A stretch of 5,312 bases of DNA, from assembly GCA_002402575.1 (NCBI GenBank), contig DHGD01000028.1, forward strand, positions 24,195-29,506, given 5' to 3'. Each line of letters opens with the position of its first letter. The first letter of the stretch is position 1. The translations under genes were made by a program, and so were the position numbers. A model generated the notes under the pieces. That model was not told the DNA's origin. It saw only the letters and a list, made by a program, of their open reading frames with translations, and made no database searches. Positions 1 to 5,082 of this stretch are shown here, in pieces. The DNA is from Syntrophomonas sp. UBA4807 (GTDB lineage Bacteria > Bacillota > Syntrophomonadia > Syntrophomonadales > Syntrophomonadaceae).

Positions 1-47
1 ATTCGACAATTAACACATATTTGCGCCCCGCTTCTAGCCGATTTGCC

Positions 48-59
48 AGTAATATTACT
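48..59. promoter_or_regulatory. Perfect 12-bp palindrome upstream of abrB promoter (candidate operator)
   Basis: AGTAATATTACT reads the same on both strands. It lies 17 bases upstream of the -35 box of abrB, in an A+T-rich stretch. AbrB proteins bind A+T-rich DNA and commonly repress their own gene, and Spo0A also represses abrB in Bacillus, so this dyad could be an operator. That role is inference; the sequence shows only the symmetry and the position. It does not resemble a Spo0A box (TTCGACA-like) closely. The rest of bases 1-76 shows no gene that I can support. Confidence 0.35.
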
Positions 60-76
60 AATTTTCTCCATATTTC

Positions 77-105
77 TTGACTATTTCTGCCAATGTTGGT
101 ATACT
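77..105 (+). promoter_or_regulatory. SigA-type promoter of abrB
   Basis: A -35 hexamer TTGACT (77-82) and a -10 hexamer TATACT (100-105) are separated by exactly 17 bases. A TG dinucleotide at 97-98 adds an extended -10 element. Each hexamer differs from the vegetative consensus (TTGACA, TATAAT) by one base. Transcription would start near base 112, giving a leader of roughly 36 bases before the abrB start. This is the only convincing promoter found in the window. Confidence 0.8.
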
Positions 106-130
106 TTGTGTCGAGAAACAATGTTTAGCG

Positions 131-138
131 AAGGAGGG
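131..138 (+). promoter_or_regulatory. Ribosome binding site of abrB
   Basis: AAGGAGGG is a near-perfect Shine-Dalgarno sequence, 9 bases before the ATG at 148 and 12 bases before the second in-frame ATG at 151. The spacing favours the first ATG. A short dyad, AAACA-A-TGTTT (116-126), lies just upstream in the leader. Confidence 0.8.
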
Positions 139-147
139 TAGCAGCAT

Positions 148-399
148 ATGATGAAATCAACCGGCGTAGTAAGGAAAGTGGACGAACTCGGCCGTATCGT
201 AATTCCTATCGAGTTGAGAAGGACCATGGGCATTGAGGAGAAAGATGCTCTGGAAATTTACGTTGACAACGAAAAAATCATTCTCAAGAAATACGAGCCT
301 GCCTGTATCTTCTGTGGTAACGCAGAAGAAGTGGCCAATTATAAGGGCAAGAATCTCTGCCGGTCCTGCCTTTTGGAACTCGGCAAGCAAGTTGGTTAA
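148..399 (+). CDS. abrB: Transition-state regulator AbrB, Clostridia type with C-terminal cysteine pairs
   Basis: Small DNA-binding regulator of 83 residues. Residues 3-49 form the swapped-hairpin AbrB/SpoVT DNA-binding domain and closely match Bacillus AbrB (KSTG, VRKVDELGR, IPIELRR, EKDALEIYVD, IILKKY). The DNA-contact arginines expected for the family are present as R9, R16, R24 and R25. In B. subtilis AbrB represses post-exponential genes (sporulation, competence, biofilm) and is itself repressed by Spo0A. The C-terminal part differs from the Bacillus oligomerisation domain. It is short and carries two CxxC pairs (C53/C56 and C71/C74), which look like a zinc-ribbon knuckle; this form is typical of clostridial AbrB proteins. 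Metal binding is inferred. The ATG at 148 was chosen for its 9-base spacing to a strong Shine-Dalgarno; ATG 151 would remove one residue. The gene has its own promoter and converges on rsmI with 7 bases between the two stops. Confidence 0.96.
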   Translation: MMKSTGVVRKVDELGRIVIPIELRRTMGIEEKDALEIYVDNEKIILKKYEPACIFCGNAEEVANYKGKNLCRSCLLELGKQVG

Positions 400-406
400 T
401 ACATAA

Positions 407-1234
407 TTAAGACTTAATCTGTTCGTAGTAATTATAAATATCGGATTTTTTTAATCCATATTCCCGCGCCTTCTTCAGGAAGGCTTCTTTTTTACCCATC
501 CCCCCCTTAATAAGACTTTCTGCTTCCATAATAATGCTATTCATGTCAGCAATCTTGACGGGCACCTGGTATCCGGCTACTAGAAGGCAAAATTCCCCGC
601 GCGGGGTATGTTCCTGAAAATACCGGATAATATCGGTGGTGCTGCCGCGCAGGATTTGTTCATGGATTTTGGTGAGTTCCCGCGCCACCACCATCTCCCG
701 CTCTCCCCAAATAGCCCTCATATCTTCGAGGCTGTCCAAGAGGCGATGGGGGGCTTCGTAGAAAACCAGCGTACACTTTATCTCCCCCAACTCCTGTAAA
801 GCCAACTGCCGCTGACTGCGGCGCGCGGGCAGAAATCCCCGAAACATAAAGCCGGTAGTATCTAGTCCAGATATGCTCAAAGCTGCGGTTATAGCCGACG
901 GGCCCGGGACCACCTCCACTTCTACCCCACCGTCTATGGCTCTGCGTATCAATCCTGCCCCCGGATCGGATATGCCCGGCATGCCTGCATCTGTGACCAA
1001 AGCCATCATTTTCCCGCTCAACAATTCCCCCAACAGCTGTTCTTCCTGCTGAGGTGTGCTGTGTTTATGATAACTTACCATTTTCTTCTTTATCTTGAAG
1101 CGGTTTAGGAGTTTTATGGTATGCCTGGTATCTTCGCAGGCAATAATGTCAACTTTACGCAGGGTTTTCAACAGGCGGATGCTAACATCCTCCAGATTGC
1201 CGAGGGGTGTTCCGCACACATAAAGCTTTCCCAT
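407..1234 (-). CDS. rsmI: 16S rRNA (cytidine(1402)-2'-O)-methyltransferase RsmI
   Basis: SAM-dependent enzyme that methylates the 2'-O of C1402 in the ribosomal P-site of 16S rRNA. The 275 residues match the usual family length. The tetrapyrrole-methylase (class III) fold motifs appear in order: GTPLGNLED (8-16), ACEDTRHT (32-39), VTDAGMPGISDPG (80-92), VVPGPSA (108-114), FYEAPHR (158-164), then ARELTKIHE. The C-terminal end carries the family's small helical domain, with KKEAF and DIYNYY motifs. It is the yabC/yraL equivalent of the B. subtilis tmk-abrB region and the last gene of the minus-strand operon, 35 bases after the methyltransferase gene. The ATG at 1234 is the only start upstream of the first motif, because an in-frame stop lies two codons before it. 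The best Shine-Dalgarno (AAAGGA, 1251-1256) is 16 bases away, which is long. An out-of-frame ATG at 1245 sits at better spacing but opens only a short overlapping frame with no family match. No hairpin terminator was seen after the stop. Confidence 0.97.
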   Translation of the reverse strand: MGKLYVCGTPLGNLEDVSIRLLKTLRKVDIIACEDTRHTIKLLNRFKIKKKMVSYHKHSTPQQEEQLLGELLSGKMMALVTDAGMPGISDPGAGLIRRAIDGGVEVEVVPGPSAITAALSISGLDTTGFMFRGFLPARRSQRQLALQELGEIKCTLVFYEAPHRLLDSLEDMRAIWGEREMVVARELTKIHEQILRGSTTDIIRYFQEHTPRGEFCLLVAGYQVPVKIADMNSIIMEAESLIKGGMGKKEAFLKKAREYGLKKSDIYNYYEQIKS

Positions 1235-1269
1235 GGCTCAAGCATTCACTTCCTTTGCGGAGTCTATTA

Positions 1270-2001
1270 TCATGGCGCAGCGTAAAGCGATTTGACTTCC
1301 GGAGTATATACCCCCGAGGATTGATAAATTATGAGCGGGGGCTCTTCGACGGGGCTTCCAGGGTTGGCGAGGCATCCCTCCAGGAGTACCAGTTTGGGAT
1401 TGTCCTGGACAAACGATTTTACCATTCTTAAACGGGTAAAATAAAAACCCTGTACGCTTATAGAGGCTCTGATCTCCGCCAGACGATCGGCGCGGTGTAT
1501 CATGGCCAATCTTCCCCGGGGCTTGAGCACATGAGCGGCCGCGGCTATGATCTGCGGGAGTTTTATCGCAATTTCATGTCGGGCCAGGGCCTCCTCGGGA
1601 TTCTTATTTATTTTTCCTTCCCCCTCTTTCCAAAATGGGGGGTTGCAAATTACCATGTCCGCCACTGCTGCCGGAAAGCAATCGACTAGGGTGCGGATGT
1701 CAAGACATTCTATTTTTATTTTCCCGCCGAGGCGGTTGTGCTCTGTGCTGCGGCGGGCACGCTCGACCATCTGCGGCTGAATCTCCAGGCCGGTTATATG
1801 TAATCCGGGCTTACGGTGGGCCAGCAACAGAGGAATGACTCCATTGCCGGTACCCAGGTCAATTATGTGGTGAACATCCTGTAGATCGGGGAAATGGGCC
1901 AGCAACACCGAGTCTATGGAAAAACGATAGCCCCGCAGGGGTTGGAAAATCTCCAGCCCTCCCAAGAGTAAATCGTCTAATGATTCGTCCCCGCAGTTCA
2001 T
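1270..2001 (-). CDS. TrmN6-type tRNA1(Val) (adenine(37)-N6)-methyltransferase family protein (YabB-like)
   Basis: Class I (Rossmann-fold) SAM-dependent methyltransferase of 243 residues. The N-terminal signature QPLRGYRFSIDSVLLA (20-35) is typical of the YabB/YfiC (TrmN6) group. Motif I is IIDLGTGNGVIPLLLA (46-61). The acidic residue that binds the SAM ribose is probably E73. The catalytic NPPF motif of N6-adenine methyltransferases is at 120-123. In E. coli TrmN6 methylates A37 of tRNA1(Val). Which tRNA is the target here is not visible, and such proteins are often named only methyltransferase. The ATG is preceded by AGGAGAG (2009-2015) at a 7-base spacing and overlaps the yabA stop in an ATGA arrangement, so translation is probably coupled. 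In B. subtilis the small GIY-YIG gene yazA lies between this gene and rsmI; here there are only 35 non-coding bases. Confidence 0.93.
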   Translation of the reverse strand: MNCGDESLDDLLLGGLEIFQPLRGYRFSIDSVLLAHFPDLQDVHHIIDLGTGNGVIPLLLAHRKPGLHITGLEIQPQMVERARRSTEHNRLGGKIKIECLDIRTLVDCFPAAVADMVICNPPFWKEGEGKINKNPEEALARHEIAIKLPQIIAAAAHVLKPRGRLAMIHRADRLAEIRASISVQGFYFTRLRMVKSFVQDNPKLVLLEGCLANPGSPVEEPPLIIYQSSGVYTPEVKSLYAAP

Positions 2002-2372
2002 TCACTGTCTCTCCTGGCCAGCAAAGCCGCGCAGAACAGACAGCCCTCGCTTCTCTCCTCGCCAAATGCCAGGGGACAAATATGACGGCCTTCGAGATAT
2101 AAGTAGCGCAGACCGCTAGGGGAGGATTTATCTGCCCGAGTTTCAGTTTCCAGCGGGTCGGCTGGCTCTGCGCCTTCATCATTCAGCCTTCCGGCGCGCT
2201 TCTCTGCTTCACGCACATCGCCCGGCACCCGGGCCGCTTCCAGCAATGCCACTCTCTCTTTCAGTTCTCCTACTTCCAGGATTATATCCCGCAGGATGGT
2301 TTTTAACTCAGCGACTGTTCGTTCTATGGCCGCGCCCCTCCTGCCCCTTAATATCGTACAACTGAGATTCAT
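1998..2372 (-). CDS. yabA: Replication initiation control protein YabA
   Basis: YabA binds DnaA and the sliding clamp DnaN and keeps replication from re-initiating too early in Firmicutes. The C-terminal part (residues 87-118 of 124) is diagnostic. GLRYLYLEGRHIC is followed by a CxxC pair, giving probable zinc ligands H97, C99, C111 and C114, as in B. subtilis YabA. Residues 16-45 form a leucine/isoleucine-rich heptad pattern that fits the N-terminal coiled coil that drives tetramerisation. A charged linker follows (46-86). Position after ricT and before the yabB-like gene matches B. subtilis. The start is uncertain. The ATG used here overlaps ricT by 65 bases and has no Shine-Dalgarno. A strong AGGAGGGG (2335-2342) lies inside the frame, 7 bases before an in-frame ATA (2325-2327) that would give a 109-residue protein. 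No ATG, GTG or TTG is in frame between them. The stop overlaps the next gene's ATG. Confidence 0.87.
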   Translation of the reverse strand: MNLSCTILRGRRGAAIERTVAELKTILRDIILEVGELKERVALLEAARVPGDVREAEKRAGRLNDEGAEPADPLETETRADKSSPSGLRYLYLEGRHICPLAFGEERSEGCLFCAALLARRDSE

Positions 2373-2991
2373 ATTTCAGACAGCACATCAGACGGCCGCA
2401 GATGCCTGATATTTTGGCCGGATTCAAGGATAGGTTTTGTTCTTTGGCCATTTTGATTGAGACTGGTTCAAAATCACCTAAAAAACTACTGCAACACAGT
2501 TCACGGCCGCAAGTGCCTATGCCGCCCAACATTTTGGCTTCGTCCCGCACCCCGATCTGGCGCAGCTCGATCCGAGTTTTGAAAATGGCTGCCAAATCCT
2601 TGACCAGTTCTCGAAAATCGACCCGCCCCTCGGCTGTAAAATAAAAAATGATCTTGCCCATATCGAAAGTATACTCGGCATCTATCAGCCTCATGGGCAG
2701 TTTATGGGCTATGATCTTCTGCTTGCATATCTCTAATGCCTCTTTTTCCTTTTGTTTGTTGCTTTCATAATTGGCCTTATCCTGGTCGCTGGCTTTCCTG
2801 ATAACATTTTTTAAGGGCAAAACCAGCTCTTTTTCAGGAACCTCCTTTTTACCGGACACCACCAGACCGCACTCGATGCCCCGCACGGTCTCCACTATGA
2901 CCAGGTCCATCTCCTCTAATTCGAGGTTTTCACATCCGAAATTATATATCTTACCAGCGGGTTTAAACCTCACTCCAACCACCCACGCCAA
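2308..2991 (-). CDS. ricT: PSP1-domain regulator RicT (YaaT), short C-terminus
   Basis: Homologue of B. subtilis YaaT/RicT, which with RicA and RicF forms a cytoplasmic complex that adjusts RNase Y-dependent mRNA processing and promotes sporulation, competence and biofilm programmes. Hallmarks include VVGVRFKPAGKIY near the N-terminus, VIVETVRG (31-38), IFYFTAEGRVDFRELVKDLA (115-134) and IELRQIGVRDEAKMLGG (141-157). All six cysteines of the two CGRxxCC motifs are kept: C161/C166/C167 and C198/C203/C204. Cysteines in these motifs contribute to the Fe-S clusters of the Ric complex. The start chosen is a TTG at 2991, exactly 7 bases after a perfect AAGGAGGT (2999-3006), giving 227 residues. A TTG at 3027 would add 12 residues and overlap holB, and a GTG at 2982 is possible. 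After Y207 only 20 charged residues remain, whereas B. subtilis YaaT has about 275 residues; none of the three frames encodes the missing tail. Confidence 0.94.
   Translation of the reverse strand: MAWVVGVRFKPAGKIYNFGCENLELEEMDLVIVETVRGIECGLVVSGKKEVPEKELVLPLKNVIRKASDQDKANYESNKQKEKEALEICKQKIIAHKLPMRLIDAEYTFDMGKIIFYFTAEGRVDFRELVKDLAAIFKTRIELRQIGVRDEAKMLGGIGTCGRELCCSSFLGDFEPVSIKMAKEQNLSLNPAKISGICGRLMCCLKYESQLYDIKGQEGRGHRTNSR
2335..2342 (-). promoter_or_regulatory. Strong Shine-Dalgarno near the yabA start (points to an ATA codon)
   Basis: Read on the minus strand, AGGAGGGG lies within the last codons of ricT. The following 7 bases lead to ATA at 2327-2325, in the yabA frame and followed directly by the coiled-coil segment. 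This is the best ribosome binding site near the 5' end of yabA, and it decides against a simple ATG start at 2372 unless the match is accidental. An AUA start is rare in bacteria, so the real start is open. Confidence 0.5.
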
Positions 2992-2998
2992 AGCGATA

Positions 2999-3006
2999 AC
3001 CTCCTT
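2999..3006 (-). promoter_or_regulatory. Ribosome binding site deciding the ricT start
   Basis: On the minus strand this reads AAGGAGGT, a full anti-16S match. It lies in the 26-base gap after the holB stop, 7 bases before the TTG at 2991-2989. It lies inside the longer reading frame that starts at 3027, which argues that the longer start is not used. Confidence 0.75.
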
Positions 3007-3017
3007 AAATTCCGTTC

Positions 3018-3980
3018 CTAATCCCAAAAAACGCCCCTCACCGCGTAAGCCATATTAATCCCCACGGTCAAAGGGTTCACGTTATAACGCAACTGTTTAT
3101 GCAAGTCCTGCATATGATTCAATGCCGCTGCCAACCTTTCCAGAGAGGCCTCAGGCAAGGTTTCAGCCACCTCCCGGTGTTGCATATCCATCAAGAGGCT
3201 GGCGTTTTTGGTGGACTTGTAAACATATACATCTCTTAGTATAGTTGACAGCATGTGACTGAGCAAATGGGGAGCCTTCTCCACCGCCTCGGCGGCCTCG
3301 AACAATCCCCCCATATCCCCGGCGGCGATCCTTGTTACATAATAACGAGCCTTCTCCCATTTTTCATTCAGACCGCTTTCATGGGCAAATTCCAGAGCAG
3401 CCGCCACGCTGCCCTGGCTGAGCCGGGCTAAGGCACCGGCCCGCTCAGGTTCGGCGCCCTGAGCTGACAGTATGGCAATTATATCTTCTTCGGAGAGGGC
3501 CTGAAAGCGCACCGGCTGGCAGCGTGAGGCAATTGTCTCCATCACCAGGCCTTCATCGCTCACCAGAATCAAAATAGCGTATTCCGGAGGCTCTTCCAGG
3601 GTCTTGAGCAAGGCGTTGCCGGCTTCCGGGGTCAACAAATGAGCGTCCCGGATTATGACCACACGATGCCGGGCTCTATAGGGTTTCAATCCTAACCAGG
3701 ACTGCATCGGCTTGCCGACCTGCTCCTTGCCCAGTCTGGTTTTATCCGTAATGCGCTCGATCAGGAAAAGATCGGGATGTGCTAGGGCGCTTAATAAGAC
3801 TCTCCCCCCCGGATCTTCCTTTTCCAAAATCTCAGTGGCAAAGGCTAGCGCCGCTGCCATTTTGCCAACCCCGGCCGGACCGTAAAACAGATAGGCATGG
3901 CTGAGGCTTTGGTTTTCTATACAGGAACGCAGGAAAGCAACCGCTTTGTCCTGCCCCAAAAGATTTTCAAGATCACCCAT
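3018..3980 (-). CDS. holB: DNA polymerase III delta-prime subunit HolB
   Basis: Clamp-loader subunit that works with DnaX and HolA to place the beta clamp on primed DNA. The 320 residues fit the family. The N-terminal AAA+ domain shows LGQDKAVAFL (8-17), SHAYLFYGPAGVGK (27-40), the Walker B-like VVIIRDAH (106-113), NALLKTLEEPP (121-131) and the SRC motif (151-153) that gives the trans-acting arginine finger. The C-terminal collar has the family-typical NVNP (300-303). Two oddities are visible. The P-loop ends GVGKM (M41 in place of Ser/Thr), so nucleotide binding may be weak; delta-prime is an inactive ATPase in E. coli. The four-cysteine zinc module normally found between the P-loop helix and HPDL is absent: this stretch (43-66) has no cysteine. 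The ATG has GGAGAAG (3986-3992) at a 5-base spacing and follows the yaaR stop by 21 bases. Confidence 0.96.
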   Translation of the reverse strand: MGDLENLLGQDKAVAFLRSCIENQSLSHAYLFYGPAGVGKMAAALAFATEILEKEDPGGRVLLSALAHPDLFLIERITDKTRLGKEQVGKPMQSWLGLKPYRARHRVVIIRDAHLLTPEAGNALLKTLEEPPEYAILILVSDEGLVMETIASRCQPVRFQALSEEDIIAILSAQGAEPERAGALARLSQGSVAAALEFAHESGLNEKWEKARYYVTRIAAGDMGGLFEAAEAVEKAPHLLSHMLSTILRDVYVYKSTKNASLLMDMQHREVAETLPEASLERLAAALNHMQDLHKQLRYNVNPLTVGINMAYAVRGVFWD

Positions 3981-4001
3981 CTAATCTTCTCCATCCCTTA
4001 G

Positions 4002-4451
4002 TCAGATCATCAGGTCAACCATAATGCCGCGAATTTTGTCAATCGTAGTCAGGATTTCCACGGGGTCTTTTTTTTGGCTCATAAAATCATTCAAAAGTGC
4101 TTCAACTTCCTGATCAATGGTCTTTATGCTTACCAGAATAGTCCTGCCCCGCCGGTTCACGCCTACATCCTGATTTAACAGATAGGCGCGGGCCAAGGCC
4201 TCTTTAAGAAAATCTTTGACCCGGTTTTTGTATTGAATCAAATCATGCACCGTTATCCGGTGCTTCAACCGTTCTCCGATGCGGTCCACTTCTTGCAGTA
4301 TGGATGCCATTAACTGTCGCATTTCGGCTTCCTCTTGATGCTGCAATTCCTGTTCGAATAAGGCTGGGGCGGTTTTCCTCACTTCATTGACATTATGCCC
4401 CATAGCGGTGCGAAGACGGTCCAGACTTTTACGGTCGCGCTCAATTCTCAC
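4002..4451 (-). CDS. yaaR: YaaR family protein (DUF327)
   Basis: Protein of 149 residues in the YaaR/DUF327 family, whose function is unknown; no catalytic motif or signal peptide is visible. It is soluble and mostly helical, with charged, Gln/Glu-rich stretches (33-48). The family core is recognisable: a GERL segment (58-61), then IQYKNRVKDFLKEALA (71-86), GRTILVSIKTID (102-113) and a C-terminal IRGIMVDL. Position between tmk and holB is the same as in B. subtilis, which supports the identity. The start is GTG at 4451, overlapping the tmk 3' end by 11 bases. It has only a G-rich, weak ribosome binding site (GGGGGTGG region, about 4459-4466), so coupling to tmk translation is likely. In B. 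subtilis yaaQ (the c-di-AMP receptor gene darA) separates tmk from yaaR; it is missing here. Confidence 0.9.
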   Translation of the reverse strand: MRIERDRKSLDRLRTAMGHNVNEVRKTAPALFEQELQHQEEAEMRQLMASILQEVDRIGERLKHRITVHDLIQYKNRVKDFLKEALARAYLLNQDVGVNRRGRTILVSIKTIDQEVEALLNDFMSQKKDPVEILTTIDKIRGIMVDLMI

Positions 4452-5082
4452 CCGGAAGCCACCCCCGTTTAATTAAAAGGGACATTATCTGCCCCCACGC
4501 ATCTTCAGCCACATGCCTGAATTCCCGGTTGGCATTGACGACATAAAAGCGCTTAGGCTCCTTTAGGGCCAGCTGCAGGTAGCCTTCCCGCACACGCGCC
4601 TGGAATTCCCGGCCTTCTTGTTCCAATCGGTCGGCCTCTTCGTGCTTGCGCCTTTTCTCACCCACCTGCGGTGTAATATCCAGCAGTATGGTAGCGTCGG
4701 GCAGCAGGCCCGAGGTGCATAGTTGATTTAAAGTGAACAGAAACTGCAAGTCCAATCCCCGTCCATAACCCTGATAGGCCATGGTGGAATCCACATAGCG
4801 GTCTGCTAACACCAGCTTGCCTTCATCCAGCGCAGGCTTGATGAGTTGTTCCACCACCTGGCTGCGCGCCGCAGCGTAAAGAATGGCTTCGGTACGCGCG
4901 GTGATAAGATAGTTGTCAATGTTAAGCAATAATTCACGAATCTTCTCCGAAATAGCTGTTCCCCCCGGCTCTCTTATTCTGAGCAGCGGATAGGTAGCCA
5001 GCTTGTCCTGCAGATACTGAATCAGAGTGGTTTTACCGCTACCGTCTATGCCTTCCAGACTTATAAACAGACCTTCGCTCAT
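4441..5082 (-). CDS. tmk: Thymidylate kinase (dTMP kinase)
   Basis: Cytoplasmic enzyme converting dTMP to dTDP with ATP, the step shared by de novo and salvage dTTP synthesis. The 213 residues are typical. The P-loop GIDGSGKT is at 11-18. The dTMP-site motif REPGGT is at 37-42. The DRYVDSTMAYQG signature is at 94-105 and carries the DR(Y/H) catalytic-site residues. The lid region is around 141-168, with basic residues (KRRKHEEADRLEQE) preceding REGY. The P-loop has no extra arginine, so the lid probably supplies the catalytic base contacts as in type II bacterial enzymes; this is inference. The ATG overlaps the upstream decarboxylase stop in an ATGA arrangement and has AGAGGAGC (5089-5096) at a 6-base spacing. 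The 3' end overlaps yaaR by 11 bases. No irregularity was seen. Confidence 0.97.
   Translation of the reverse strand: MSEGLFISLEGIDGSGKTTLIQYLQDKLATYPLLRIREPGGTAISEKIRELLLNIDNYLITARTEAILYAAARSQVVEQLIKPALDEGKLVLADRYVDSTMAYQGYGRGLDLQFLFTLNQLCTSGLLPDATILLDITPQVGEKRRKHEEADRLEQEGREFQARVREGYLQLALKEPKRFYVVNANREFRHVAEDAWGQIMSLLIKRGWLPGEN

Noticed and set aside
51..80. Minus-strand promoter (TAATAT at 52-57) driving a divergent gene to the left
   Set aside because: The matching -35 position reads TCAAGA, only 3 of 6 consensus bases. A divergent gene such as metG would be plausible from Bacillus gene order, but it lies outside the window.
157..390. Open frame of 77 residues on the minus strand inside abrB
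   Set aside because: Antisense shadow of the conserved AbrB frame, with no family features.
406..418. ATTAAG-A-CTTAAT symmetry between the abrB and rsmI stops as a bidirectional terminator
   Set aside because: The arms are only 6 bp and A+T-rich with a one-base centre, there is no clear U tract on either strand, and part of it codes for the rsmI stop region. It is too weak to call.
1495..1838. Three overlapping plus-strand open frames (1495-1689, 1547-1780, 1635-1838)
   Set aside because: All are antisense to the methyltransferase catalytic region and show no protein family signal.
1859..2182. Open frame of 107 residues on the minus strand overlapping yabA and the yabB-like gene
   Set aside because: It lies in another frame across two recognised genes and has no recognisable motif or ribosome binding site of note.
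2992..3027. Longer ricT form starting at TTG 3027
   Set aside because: The added 12 residues overlap holB and run across the perfect Shine-Dalgarno at 2999-3006, and homologues begin close to the VVGVRF segment.
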